A program made the position numbers and the translations under genes. The notes beneath the pieces were generated by a model. That model did no database searches, had not been told where the DNA came from, and saw only the letters and a program-made list of their open reading frames with translations. 64,000 nt of DNA from Staphylococcus simiae (GTDB lineage Bacteria; Bacillota; Bacilli; Staphylococcales; Staphylococcaceae). The stretch covers positions 1,550,001-1,614,000 of the forward strand of contig NZ_CP071589.1 in assembly GCF_017357005.1 (NCBI RefSeq). Direction: 5' to 3'. Below, one piece after another: positions 20,324 to 29,546 of the stretch (position 1 is its first letter; every line of letters starts with the position of its first letter).

Positions 20324-22018
20324 TTATCCTTTAATAACTTCTTCTTCAATATGCTTAGTTATGCCTGGTTCAACACTTTCAAGTGCTTGTTCAGAAATTT
20401 CAATCGAGCGTTTATATCGATTATTTTTAAATAAACGTTCTGCTTCATTTAAACTTTTATCTACACTGCTATAATCTTTTCTAAATCTATTACCATATTG
20501 GATCAATTTCTCAGCGTAAACAGCATTAACTAATACATCATTGGCTTCATCTTCAAACGTATTCATTTGGATAACAATTTTCGAAACTTTGTCTTTTAAT
20601 TGTTTGACGTGAATTGGTCTTTCATTAAATTGTTCATTTACTTCACGTACTTCATGGTCTATTTCATTTTTCATAATAATAAAACGTTCTGGTACACTTG
20701 TTAAATTTGATGCTAATAAGCGACGATAAACTTCTTCTTTTTTAGATTGTACTCGAAGTAAGTTATCTTCCGCTTCTGCTTCATCTTCTCTAAGTTGAAT
20801 GAGATGATTTTGCAGTTTTTCTTGTTTGTCGTTAATAACTGTAACATGATCTTCTAAATATTGCAGATTATCTTGAACTTCACTATAACGAACTGCAGAT
20901 TTTGACATTTCTTTTAAAATATCATCATATACAGAAATTAAACTTTGTATTTCGTTTTCAAATTGACGAACACTTTGTGCATCTGATTCATTAATGTAGT
21001 AATTCTCACGTACATATTCAATTTCAGTTTGTAACGTGTAGTTCATGTCTTTAGCTTTGAACAAGTTATCTGTAATGATATCTTTAGTTTCTTCGACTTC
21101 ATTTTTGGCTTTAACTTCGTGCTCAATTAAATCGTACATTTCATCTAACTTATCATTAATATTTGCAAGTTTATCATTTGCTTCATCTAATTCTAAGCGA
21201 CTAATTAATGGTTCAACAAAACTTAATTCTGTTTTTAAGCTTTGTAAAGTACTATCTACTTTAACATGATCTAAGTCATAACCTTCGACTTTCAAATCAC
21301 GACAACCATATTTTAAATCTTGGAATTGACCAGGTAGCTCTTTTTGAGTTTCTCTAATAAGCTCTGGTATTTCTTCCATGTAAGACTTTAATTGTTCCAT
21401 ATGCTCATGTAATGCTGAAATATGATTATGCGCTTGAACATAGTTACCATCAGCTTTCAATATTTCATATTGTTCAAGTTGTGGTTCAAAACGTTCAATT
21501 TCTGATTCTAATAATGATGCAGCCTCTCCAAATTGATGACGATTAGCAAGCACATCACGCTTCATCTCACGGTAATCGACCTTACATTTGTCATAAAGTC
21601 CGTCGTTATCTTTATACAATGCAACAATTTCATTAACTTGATGTTGTTGTTGCTCATAATTTTGTTCATATTGATCCATTAATTCATTAGCATCATCTAT
21701 TTCACTTTGTGATGCAGTGAAATTAAATTTATCTAATAATGTTTCAGCATTATGAATCTTTTCTTCTACAGGAGCTAAATATTTGTTTGCACTTTCTAAG
21801 TTGTCCTTTTTCATTACTTCATATTTTGTTTTTGTTTCACCTTTTAAATTTAACTTAGATAATTGCGCAAGATTTTGATCAAAAGGTAATGTTTCTACTT
21901 CTTTTTTACGCTCAATTGCTTTTTCAATTACTTGTCGCTTAGTGGAACGTAAATAAAACAATACGCCGACAGCAATTAAAATAATCACAATGATTGCTAA
22001 AATGATATATAACACCAT
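20324..22018 (-). CDS. ezrA: Septation ring formation regulator EzrA
   Basis: 564 aa. One N-terminal membrane segment (about 2-21, [21 protein letters not shown]) is followed by a long cytoplasmic coiled coil built from spectrin-like repeats rich in E, K, Q and L. EzrA binds FtsZ, limits Z-rings at wrong sites and helps recruit penicillin-binding proteins to the septum. Length and topology are typical of staphylococcal EzrA. An AGGAGGAGAAGC site precedes the ATG. It is transcribed divergently from the fRMsr gene. Confidence 0.95.
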   Translation of the reverse strand: MVLYIILAIIVIILIAVGVLFYLRSTKRQVIEKAIERKKEVETLPFDQNLAQLSKLNLKGETKTKYEVMKKDNLESANKYLAPVEEKIHNAETLLDKFNFTASQSEIDDANELMDQYEQNYEQQQHQVNEIVALYKDNDGLYDKCKVDYREMKRDVLANRHQFGEAASLLESEIERFEPQLEQYEILKADGNYVQAHNHISALHEHMEQLKSYMEEIPELIRETQKELPGQFQDLKYGCRDLKVEGYDLDHVKVDSTLQSLKTELSFVEPLISRLELDEANDKLANINDKLDEMYDLIEHEVKAKNEVEETKDIITDNLFKAKDMNYTLQTEIEYVRENYYINESDAQSVRQFENEIQSLISVYDDILKEMSKSAVRYSEVQDNLQYLEDHVTVINDKQEKLQNHLIQLREDEAEAEDNLLRVQSKKEEVYRRLLASNLTSVPERFIIMKNEIDHEVREVNEQFNERPIHVKQLKDKVSKIVIQMNTFEDEANDVLVNAVYAEKLIQYGNRFRKDYSSVDKSLNEAERLFKNNRYKRSIEISEQALESVEPGITKHIEEEVIKG

Positions 22019-22153
22019 ATGCTTCTCCTCCTATTTTATCATTATTATTATAACGTAATTTTAACTAAGGATAAATTATAAAATGAATTTATTGCCATAA
22101 TATTTGAGAAACTTTATACTATTATAAAATTTATGAAAAAAAGAGGGTTTAAT

Positions 22154-22636
22154 ATGGCGACATTTCAAACAACAAATTATGACTTATTAAAAAAACAAAC
22201 AGTTAGTTTAATTGAAGATGAACATAACATGATTGCAATATTAAGTAATATGTCCGCCCTATTAAATGACAATTTAGATCAAATTAATTGGGTAGGTTTT
22301 TATTTAATAGACAATGGCGAACTCATCCTTGGACCTTTCCAAGGTCATCCGGCTTGTGTTCATATTAAAATTGGCAGTGGTGTTTGTGGCACTGCAGTTG
22401 CTGAAAATCAAACACAAGTTGTAGCTGACGTAACACAATTTGAAGGACATATAGCATGTGATGCTAATAGTCGTTCTGAAATTGTTATCCCTATTAGAGT
22501 TAACGATAAGGTGATTGGCGTACTTGATATTGACGCACCTATCACAAATCGCTTTCATAACGAAGATAAAACAAATTTAGAAAGTATTGTTGAACTAATT
22601 GAAAATCAATTAGAACTGACTGATGGAACTAAATAG
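22154..22636 (+). CDS. Free methionine-(R)-sulfoxide reductase, GAF-domain type
   Basis: 160 aa from the ATG at 22154, 6 nt after AGAGGG. The frame opens earlier at 22133 but that start has no ribosome binding site. A single GAF domain carries C68, C78 and C102 (GHPACVH, SGVCGTA, HIACDAN). Their spacing of 10 and 24 residues equals that of E. coli fRMsr C84/C94/C118. Role: thioredoxin-dependent repair of free Met-R-sulfoxide. It lies just upstream of rpsD and has no obvious terminator before the rpsD promoter. Confidence 0.9.
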   Translation: MATFQTTNYDLLKKQTVSLIEDEHNMIAILSNMSALLNDNLDQINWVGFYLIDNGELILGPFQGHPACVHIKIGSGVCGTAVAENQTQVVADVTQFEGHIACDANSRSEIVIPIRVNDKVIGVLDIDAPITNRFHNEDKTNLESIVELIENQLELTDGTK

Positions 22637-22646
22637 CAATAAAGTA

Positions 22647-22861
22647 TTGACACTTTACAAGAAAATGTTACAATAATCTTTGTGTGAATTAACGAAAGTA
22701 GCAGTTGTATATTATTGAGCGCTATGTTGTTCCCAATGCGGACGTGTCACGTAACTGTCGCTATAAGGTGAAGACACATAAAACAACATATCTTAATAAG
22801 CATATAACACTCTTTTTTGTTTATTCATAACAACAAAAAAGATTAAAGGAGGAGTCAAATT
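22647..22861 (+). promoter_or_regulatory. rpsD promoter and structured 5' leader (candidate S4 autoregulatory element)
   Basis: TTGACA (22647-22652), a 16-bp spacer and TACAAT (22669-22674) form a strong sigma-A promoter. The roughly 180-nt leader can fold: ATGTTGTT (22724-22731) pairs with AACAACAT (22782-22789), and GTGTC (22744-22748) with GACAC (22773-22777). A CTTTTTTGTT/AACAAAAAAG hairpin lies just before the AAAGGAGGAG site. In B. subtilis S4 represses rpsD through a structured leader. The same role here is inference from position and foldability. Confidence 0.7.
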
Positions 22862-23464
22862 ATGGCTCGATTCAGAGGTTCAAACTGGAAAAAATCTCGT
22901 CGTTTAGGTATCTCTTTAAGTGGTACTGGTAAAGAATTAGAAAAACGTCCTTACGCACCAGGACAACATGGTCCTAACCAACGTAAAAAATTATCAGAAT
23001 ATGGTTTACAATTACGTGAAAAACAAAAATTACGTTACTTATATGGAATGACTGAAAGACAATTCCGTAATACATTCGACATCGCTGGTAAAAAATTCGG
23101 TGTACATGGTGAAAACTTCATGATTCTATTAGCAAGTCGTTTAGACGCTGTTGTATATTCATTAGGTTTAGCTCGTACTCGTCGTCAAGCACGTCAATTA
23201 GTTAACCACGGTCATATCTTAGTAGATGGTAAACGTGTAGACATCCCATCTTATTCTGTTAAACCTGGTCAAACTATTTCAGTTCGTGAAAAATCACAAA
23301 AATTAAACATCATTGTTGAATCAGTTGAAATTAATAATTTCGTACCTGAATATTTAAACTTTGATGCAGACAGCTTAACTGGTACTTTCGTACGTTTACC
23401 AGAACGTAGCGAATTACCTGCTGAAATCAACGAACAATTAATCGTTGAGTACTACTCAAGATAA
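22862..23464 (+). CDS. rpsD: 30S ribosomal protein S4
   Basis: 200 aa, the usual Firmicute length. [21 protein letters not shown] is the zinc-free type N-terminus. The S4 RNA-binding domain follows ([30 protein letters not shown], about 92-122), then the C-terminal [14 protein letters not shown]4 is a primary 16S rRNA-binding protein that nucleates 30S assembly and can repress its own mRNA. AAAGGAGGAG precedes the ATG. Monocistronic, with its own promoter and terminator. Confidence 0.98.
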
Positions 23465-23501
23465 TATGTTTGTACACATTCATACTCAAATGTATGGATA
23501 C

Positions 23502-23536
23502 AAAAACAGCATTGCCAACATGGCTATGCTGTTTTT
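23502..23536 (+). terminator. rpsD terminator
   Basis: AAAAACAGCAT (23502-23512) pairs with ATGCTGTTTTT (23526-23536), with an inner GCCA/TGGC extension. It is followed by a T-run. Confidence 0.9.
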
Positions 23537-23541
23537 TTTAT

Positions 23542-23594
23542 AAATGTCCCCCATTCGATATCATTCAAATCATGATATCAGATGAGGGACATTT
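23542..23594. terminator. Second, bidirectional hairpin between rpsD and the GDPD gene
   Basis: AAATGTCCC (23542-23550) pairs with GGGACATTT (23586-23594). The inner part GATATCAT/ATGATATC also pairs. The T-tail follows in the plus direction and A/T-rich sequence in the minus direction. Confidence 0.75.
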
Positions 23595-23619
23595 TTATTT
23601 TACTTATAAACTTATCATT

Positions 23620-24366
23620 TTATAATTTAAAAATTTCAAATGGTACATCTGTAATTAATCCATCGACACCATAGTTAATCATTTTTTGAGCAACTTTACT
23701 TTTATTCACAGTGTAAGGTAAGACTTTCAATCCAACTTTATGAGCCTCTTTGATAAATTGCTTAGTCACTAGCATATAATTAGGATTTGCATAAGTTGCA
23801 CATTGAGCTATTTTAGCGAAATCAGGTCTTTTATACCAGTACTTCTTTTTACTACATAATACACCTAATTCGTAAGGACAATCCATATTATATAAATATT
23901 CAATACTGTTAATATCAAATGATTGAATAATCACTTTATGTTCTGGAATGTTATGTCGTTTCAACGTCTCTAATAATATCTTCTCTATATTAGGATATTG
24001 ATTTGGTTTCTTTATTTCAATAAGTAATTGTTTTGAAAATTGTTTAGCTGTTTGTAATACTTCTTCCAATGTTGGTATAGTTTCATCTTGATAACTTATA
24101 TCCTTATAACTACCAAAATCAAATGACTTAAGTTCATCCAATGTATAATTTGTAATCAAACCTTTTCCATTAGAAGTTCGATCAAGTTTATCATCATGAA
24201 TAATAACGAGTTGATTATCTTTAGTTAAATGAATATCAATTTCTAACATATCAATATGATGCATTAAAGCGGCTTTGTAGCCAACCATCGTATTTTCTGG
24301 ATATGTATTTGGTAAACCACGATGTGCAACAATTTTAAATTCTTTATATGGCTTTGTTATCTTCAT
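23620..24366 (-). CDS. Glycerophosphodiester phosphodiesterase family protein
   Basis: 248 aa from the ATG at 24364-24366 (AAAGG 8 nt upstream). A GTG at 24375 overlaps the ribosome binding site. It is a GDPD TIM barrel: the catalytic block is VAHRGLPNTYPENTMVGY (HRG...PENT), with metal ligands in LEIDIHLTKDNQLVIIHDDKLDRTSNGKG. It would hydrolyse glycerophosphodiesters to glycerol-3-phosphate plus alcohol. No signal peptide is seen, so it is cytosolic. Divergent from the OsmC gene. Confidence 0.92.
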   Translation of the reverse strand: MKITKPYKEFKIVAHRGLPNTYPENTMVGYKAALMHHIDMLEIDIHLTKDNQLVIIHDDKLDRTSNGKGLITNYTLDELKSFDFGSYKDISYQDETIPTLEEVLQTAKQFSKQLLIEIKKPNQYPNIEKILLETLKRHNIPEHKVIIQSFDINSIEYLYNMDCPYELGVLCSKKKYWYKRPDFAKIAQCATYANPNYMLVTKQFIKEAHKVGLKVLPYTVNKSKVAQKMINYGVDGLITDVPFEIFKL

Positions 24367-24444
24367 ATAAGACACCTTTCTATGAATCTTAGAGAAATTA
24401 TTCTAAACTTAAGTTATCATAAACAACTCAGGAGGAAAAAGAAT

Positions 24445-24888
24445 TTGGTTCAACACGACTTTAAAGTAACAACCATGTGGTCAGGCGGACGTAATAATGT
24501 AGGTAAAGTAAATGGAGATATCTTAAGCGAGCAAATATCTATACCTTCTTCCCTAGGCGGTATTGGTAAAGGAACTAATCCTGACGAGATGTTAGTTGCA
24601 GCAGCATCATCTTGTTACATTATCTCCCTTGCAGCTACATTAGAACGCGCTAAATTTGAAAATGTCACGATTGAACTCGAGTCAATTGGTACTGCAACAT
24701 TTATAAATGGTAAGTTTGCTATGGAAAGCATCAACCATTATCCAAAAATTCAAATTGATAACAAAGATTTCGAGCGCTTGACTGAAAGATTACCAAAATT
24801 GTTACAAATTGCAGATCATAATTGCATGATTTCAAATTCAGTCCGTAATAACGTTAAAATCAACATTTCGCCTACTATTACAACATAA
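24445..24888 (+). CDS. OsmC/Ohr family peroxiredoxin-like protein
   Basis: 147 aa from a TTG start at 24445-24447 with GGAGG at 24431-24435 (spacing 9). The longer frame to 24322 overlaps the divergent GDPD gene and is rejected. The OsmC fold is supported by GTNPDEMLVAAASSCYIISLAATLE, with the first conserved cysteine in SSCY, and by the second cysteine in ADHNCMISNSVRNNV. This two-cysteine arrangement reduces organic hydroperoxides in the family. Terminator at 24897-24947. Confidence 0.88.
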   Translation: MVQHDFKVTTMWSGGRNNVGKVNGDILSEQISIPSSLGGIGKGTNPDEMLVAAASSCYIISLAATLERAKFENVTIELESIGTATFINGKFAMESINHYPKIQIDNKDFERLTERLPKLLQIADHNCMISNSVRNNVKINISPTITT

Positions 24889-24896
24889 ATATAGTT

Positions 24897-24947
24897 AAAC
24901 AGAAGCATCATTTACGTAATTTTTATTTCTAAATCATGCTTCTGTTT
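24897..24947 (+). terminator. Terminator after the OsmC gene
   Basis: AAACAGAAGCAT (24897-24908) pairs with ATGCTTCTGTTT (24936-24947). It is followed by ATTTTTCC. Confidence 0.8.
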
Positions 24948-25016
24948 ATTTTTCCTCTTTTAAATTGTCAGAAAATTTGCTAAAATAAAAAAATCTTATT
25001 TTTAGGAGGACTACCT

Positions 25017-26177
25017 ATGTATTATCATCATTCTTTATTACTGACACCTGGCCCAACACCTGTTCCTGATCACATTATGAAAGAAATTCAATCTCCAATG
25101 GTCGGTCATCGTTCAAGTGACTTTGAAGATATTGCTGAAGAGGCATTTCATGGTCTTAAACCAATATTTGGAAGTCAAAACGATGTACTCATATTAACTT
25201 CTAGTGGGACGAGTGTACTTGAAGCTAGCATGTTAAATATCATTAATCCTGATGATCACTTTGTTATTATTGTTTCTGGTGCATTTGGTAATCGTTTCAA
25301 GCAAATTGCACAAACATATTATAAAAATGTACACATTTACGATGTTGAATGGGGTAAAGCTGTAAATGTTGAGGAATTTATAACTTATTTAAAATCTCTC
25401 AACGTAACAATCTCAGCTGTTTTTAGTCAATTTTGTGAAACTTCAACTACAGTTTTACATCCTATTCACGATTTAGGCAATGCTATTCATCATTATAATA
25501 GTGACATATTTTTTGTCGTTGATGGTGTGAGTTGTATAGGTGCAGTTGATGTTGATTTAGCCAAAGATAAAATTGATGTGTTAGTATCAGGAAGTCAAAA
25601 AGCCATCATGTTACCTCCTGGATTAGCTTTTGTTGCTTATAATCAACGTGCAAAAGATCGTTTCCAACAAGTGACAACACCACGATTTTATTTAGATTTA
25701 AATAAATATATTTCTTCTCAAGTAGCACACTCAACACCTTTCACACCAAATGTTGCTTTATTTAGAGGGGTTAATGCTTATGTAGAATCAGTTAAAACGG
25801 AAGGCTTTAATCATGTTATTGAACGTCACTATGCCATCAGAAATGCGTTACGCCAGGCATTAAAAGCACTTAACTTAGACTTATTAGTAAATGATCATGA
25901 TGCTTCACCTACTGTTACTGCTTTTATTCCTAAAGATAAAGAAGAAGTAAATCATATCAAAAACCAACTTAAACAACGTTTTAATATCACTATTGCTGGT
26001 GGACAAGGTCATTTAAAAGGACATATTTTAAGAATTGGTCATATGGGACAAGTTAGTCCATTTGACATATTATCAGTTGTAGCTGCATTAGAAATTATCC
26101 TATCTGATTACCGACAAGTTAGCTTAATTGGACAAGGAACTGCAAAATTTATGGAGGTTATTCACAATGAAATTTAA
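25017..26177 (+). CDS. Class V aminotransferase (serine-glyoxylate/alanine-glyoxylate type)
   Basis: 386-aa PLP enzyme of fold type I. LLTPGPTPVPDHIMKEIQSPMVGHRSSDF is the typical N-terminus. VVDGVSCIGAVDVD supplies the PLP-aspartate and VLVSGSQKAIMLPPGLAF the Schiff-base lysine. The C-terminal arginine region is LRIGHMGQVSPFD. It would transaminate serine, alanine or 3-phosphohydroxypyruvate-like substrates. It is followed by serA with an 11-bp overlap, and because no serC-like gene is nearby it could serve as the phosphoserine or serine aminotransferase. That last role is inference. Confidence 0.88.
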   Translation: MYYHHSLLLTPGPTPVPDHIMKEIQSPMVGHRSSDFEDIAEEAFHGLKPIFGSQNDVLILTSSGTSVLEASMLNIINPDDHFVIIVSGAFGNRFKQIAQTYYKNVHIYDVEWGKAVNVEEFITYLKSLNVTISAVFSQFCETSTTVLHPIHDLGNAIHHYNSDIFFVVDGVSCIGAVDVDLAKDKIDVLVSGSQKAIMLPPGLAFVAYNQRAKDRFQQVTTPRFYLDLNKYISSQVAHSTPFTPNVALFRGVNAYVESVKTEGFNHVIERHYAIRNALRQALKALNLDLLVNDHDASPTVTAFIPKDKEEVNHIKNQLKQRFNITIAGGQGHLKGHILRIGHMGQVSPFDILSVVAALEIILSDYRQVSLIGQGTAKFMEVIHNEI

Positions 26178-27768
26178 TGTTTTAGTTGCTGATCCAATTT
26201 CTCAAGACGGTATAAAAAGTTTATTATCTCATGAGCAATTTAACGTTGATATTAACACTGGTCTTAGTGAAGATGAGTTAATTACGATTATTCCAGATTA
26301 TCATGCACTAATTGTACGTAGTCAAACTACCGTTACACCTAATATTATCAATGCTGCTGATCACCTAAAAGTTATTGCACGCGCAGGTGTTGGCGTTGAT
26401 AATATTAATATTGAAAGTGCAACTTTAAAAGGTATTTTAGTTATCAATGCACCAGATGGTAATACGATTTCAGCTACCGAGCATTCTATGGCTATGTTAT
26501 TATCTATGGCTAGAAACATTCCTCAAGCACATCAATCTTTAAAAAATAAAAAATGGGAACGCAATCAATTTAAAGGTACAGAACTTTATCATAAAACATT
26601 AGGCATTATTGGTGCCGGAAGAATTGGTTTAGGTGTTGCTAAAAGAGCAAAAAGCTTCGGTATGAATATATTAGCTTTTGATCCTTATTTAACAGAAGAT
26701 AAAGCTAAACAATTAAATATTACGAAAGCTTCTATTGATACCATTGCACAACAAGCTGACTTTGTAACACTACATACGCCACTTACCCCTAAAACAAAAG
26801 GTATTATAAATGAAGATTTCTTTGCTCAAGCTAAACCTAATTTACAAATTATTAACGTTGCACGTGGCGGTATTATTGATGAGCAAGCATTAATTAACGC
26901 ACTTGATAAAGGACAAATTAGTCGTGCTGCCATTGATGTTTTTGAACATGAACCAGCTACTGATTCACCATTAGTCAGCCATGATAAAATAATTGTAACT
27001 CCCCATTTAGGTGCGTCTACGATCGAAGCACAAGAAAAAGTAGCAGTATCTGTATCCAATGAAATTATAGATATTTTAATCAATGGTACTGTTACACATG
27101 CAGTTAATGCACCAAAAATGGATTTAAGCAATGTTGATGATACGATTAAATCATTTATTGATTTGAGTCATACAGTCGGTGAATTAGCAATACAATTCCT
27201 TCATAATGCTCCTAGTACTATTAAAATTACGTATGGTGGAGAAATCGCAACTATAGACAACAGTCTATTAACTAGAACGATTATTGCAAGTATTCTAAAA
27301 GAAGATCTAGGTTCTGAAGTTAATATTATCAATGCTTTATTATTATTAAATAAACAAGATGTAACCTATAATATTGAAAATAATAAATCAGAAACAGGAT
27401 TTAGTAATTATTTAGAAGTTGAATTGATTAACGATACTGATACTGTAAAAGTTGGTGCCTCAGTGTTTGCAGGTTTTGGATCTCGTATTGTACGTATTAA
27501 TGATTTTTCTGTAGATTTAAAACCAAACCAATACCAAATTATTTCCTATCATAATGACATTCCAGGTATGGTTGGTAAAACTGGTGAATTATTAGGAAAA
27601 CATCACATTAATATTGCCTCTATGACATTAGGTAGAACACAAGAAGGTGGCGATGCTTTGATGATTTTATCGGTTGATCAACCTGTCTCACAACATATTA
27701 TTGATGAACTTAAACAACTGGGTGATTATAATCAAATATTTACCACTGAATTAACTGCCGTGCACTAA
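26167..27768 (+). CDS. serA: D-3-phosphoglycerate dehydrogenase
   Basis: 533 aa from the ATG at 26167 (TGGAGG upstream). The frame extends to 26128 inside the aminotransferase gene without support. It makes 3-phosphohydroxypyruvate, the first step of serine synthesis. The order of domains is: substrate/Rossmann (TLGIIGAGRIGLGVAKRA about 150-167; INVARGGIID; catalytic H in TPHLGAST), an intervening domain (about 320-450), and a C-terminal ACT domain (ISYHNDIPGMVGKTGELLG) that usually senses serine. Overlap with the aminotransferase implies coupling. Terminator at 27837-27878. Confidence 0.96.
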   Translation: MKFNVLVADPISQDGIKSLLSHEQFNVDINTGLSEDELITIIPDYHALIVRSQTTVTPNIINAADHLKVIARAGVGVDNINIESATLKGILVINAPDGNTISATEHSMAMLLSMARNIPQAHQSLKNKKWERNQFKGTELYHKTLGIIGAGRIGLGVAKRAKSFGMNILAFDPYLTEDKAKQLNITKASIDTIAQQADFVTLHTPLTPKTKGIINEDFFAQAKPNLQIINVARGGIIDEQALINALDKGQISRAAIDVFEHEPATDSPLVSHDKIIVTPHLGASTIEAQEKVAVSVSNEIIDILINGTVTHAVNAPKMDLSNVDDTIKSFIDLSHTVGELAIQFLHNAPSTIKITYGGEIATIDNSLLTRTIIASILKEDLGSEVNIINALLLLNKQDVTYNIENNKSETGFSNYLEVELINDTDTVKVGASVFAGFGSRIVRINDFSVDLKPNQYQIISYHNDIPGMVGKTGELLGKHHINIASMTLGRTQEGGDALMILSVDQPVSQHIIDELKQLGDYNQIFTTELTAVH

Positions 27769-27836
27769 AGATTAGCACGTTTTAACTGCAATCACTAAAA
27801 GTTTTTCATAAATATTAAATTAAAACATACTAAAAT

Positions 27837-27878
27837 TAGCCGTGAACGAATCTATGATGATAGATTTATTCACGGCTA
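27837..27878 (+). terminator. serA terminator
   Basis: TAGCCGTGAA (27837-27846) pairs with TTCACGGCTA (27869-27878), with an inner TCTAT/ATAGA stem, then TTTATTAT. Confidence 0.85.
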
Positions 27879-27898
27879 TTTATTATAGTTGTAGAGAC

Positions 27899-28283
27899 TG
27901 GGACAAAATATTTCACTCTTAAATTCAAGCATTTGACAGTAACTGTCTGATTTGTAAAATGTTGATAAATCACCATTTTGAAAACCTAGTCAGTCTTGCC
28001 GGGGTGGGAGGGACCCGTCATAGAGAAATATAGGGATTACAATTGGTTTGAAAAAGGTTTACAGTTTATTAATTCATAATAAACTGCATAAGATTTTCTA
28101 GCTATTAAAATAGCAGAAACTCTAACAATTGCATAGGGACCCATCACAGAGAAACTGTACTTACAGTTTCTACAAACAATGCAGGTTGGGCAAAAGCTAC
28201 TAAAAATTAAAATCTAAGTAGCTTTAAATGTGCAAGACGGGCATCTAAGAAATAAATTTTATATAAAATTTATTTCTGTCCCA
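27899..28283. repeat. TGGGACA-bounded intergenic repeat carrying a nested STAR-like block
   Basis: The outer element runs from TGGGACA (27899) to TGTCCCA (28277-28283). Its left part (27899-28010, core AGTCAGTCTTGCCGGGG) and right part (about 28249-28283) match the uninterrupted 150-bp copies at 34765 and 40072. About 238 bp (28011-28248) of palindromic cassettes are inserted between, including GGGACCC (28136) and an inverted 57-nt cassette (28136-28192). This repeat fills most of the 27769-28297 gap; I see no gene there. Confidence 0.8.
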
Positions 28284-28297
28284 CTCCCTTTAGCTAT

Positions 28298-29422
28298 TTA
28301 TAATAATATATTACGGATATCTCCAATGTGATCAACGATATAATTTGCATTATGGTCTTCTAATTCTTGTCTTGCTTGTTGTCCTTTTAAACCAGTTAAA
28401 GTACCAATAAATGTTGCACCTATCGTTTGAGCACTCAATAAATCTGCTAATGAATCTCCAACAATGTATACATCACTTTTAGCAACAATTTGATGCTGTT
28501 GTAAAGCATATTCCTCATAATTCTGTTCTACATTCCCTTTTAATGCTGCAATATAACTAAATGGATTAGGCTTACCAAGTGGTCTATATTGTGGATATAA
28601 TTCCTCAGCTTTTAAAACATCAGTCGCTGTTGCAATATGTCGCTTATCAAAATAATTTAATAATCCTAATGTTTCAAATGGCACAATAGTTTCAGTATAA
28701 GGTCTACCAGTGGCAATCCCTAATGAATATCCACCATTAATTAAATCTTCAAGTAATTGTTTTACCTCTGCAATTGGTCTTAAGATTACTTCTTGATATA
28801 TAAAACCTTTTTTAAAATCTGTTTTACTAGCCTTTTGTTCAACTTCACTAAACAATGTCGTTCCTAAATACCATTCTTGATACACTTCCTGTGCTAACAC
28901 CCATAATTTTCCTTTTAAACTAAATAACTTAGTATGTTTAATATTTAACCGCTGTGCCGCAAACTGTTCTAAAGCTTGATATATATTACTTTTACCACTA
29001 TGTACTTGGCTTAAAAACTGTAACGGTTGTTGATAATCAAGAACAACATCATTGTTAAGCAATTGCCCTATATGTTGAAGTGTATTATCATCAAAGTTAT
29101 GTTGTTCAATATAATAATCAATATCTTGTTGATTTAGTGTAGTTAATAGTTCAATAAAATGAATACAAAAAACTATAAATAACATATCCCAGTTAGAATT
29201 TAAACCTAATGATTTGAGTTTATTTAAAATTGTATCATTTAAAAAAATTTGCTCTCTAATCTCCGTAATTTGTTGATTAGAAATAGTTGCTAAATTTTGT
29301 GAATGCGCTAACCCTAAATAGGCTTTATCCATCAATAATTCATAAACTGTCAATGCTGAAACATCAAAACATCTTTCTTCACTTAAAAAGACTCCATCAA
29401 CATCAAATAAAATCGTCGCCAT
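28298..29422 (-). CDS. HAD-superfamily hydrolase with a large insert
   Basis: 374 aa from the ATG at 29420-29422. A GGAG lies 12 nt upstream and the frame opens 6 codons earlier over that site. The HAD nucleophile motif is ILFDVDGVFLSE at the N-terminus (first D nucleophile). Motif II is the S/T in LGIATGRPYTE, and motif IV is VYIVGDSLADLLSA near the C-terminus. Between motifs I and II is an unusually large, mainly helical cap (about 200 residues). The substrate is unknown. No operon partner is evident; the PTS gene terminator lies upstream. Confidence 0.85.
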   Translation of the reverse strand: MATILFDVDGVFLSEERCFDVSALTVYELLMDKAYLGLAHSQNLATISNQQITEIREQIFLNDTILNKLKSLGLNSNWDMLFIVFCIHFIELLTTLNQQDIDYYIEQHNFDDNTLQHIGQLLNNDVVLDYQQPLQFLSQVHSGKSNIYQALEQFAAQRLNIKHTKLFSLKGKLWVLAQEVYQEWYLGTTLFSEVEQKASKTDFKKGFIYQEVILRPIAEVKQLLEDLINGGYSLGIATGRPYTETIVPFETLGLLNYFDKRHIATATDVLKAEELYPQYRPLGKPNPFSYIAALKGNVEQNYEEYALQQHQIVAKSDVYIVGDSLADLLSAQTIGATFIGTLTGLKGQQARQELEDHNANYIVDHIGDIRNILL

Positions 29423-29487
29423 ATACAGTATCCACTCCATTTCTGAAAATTCAGATATAATTAATCATTGTACTATTAGCACTAAAA

Positions 29488-29519
29488 AAGCGCAAACCTA
29501 TTCATATAGATTCGCGCTT
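29488..29519 (-). terminator. Terminator after the PTS EIICB gene
   Basis: AAGCGCAAACCTAT (29488-29501) pairs with ATAGATTCGCGCTT (29506-29519) at 12 of 14 positions. TTTTTT follows in the minus direction. Confidence 0.85.
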
Positions 29520-29546
29520 CAAGATGCTTATTAATACATCACTATT

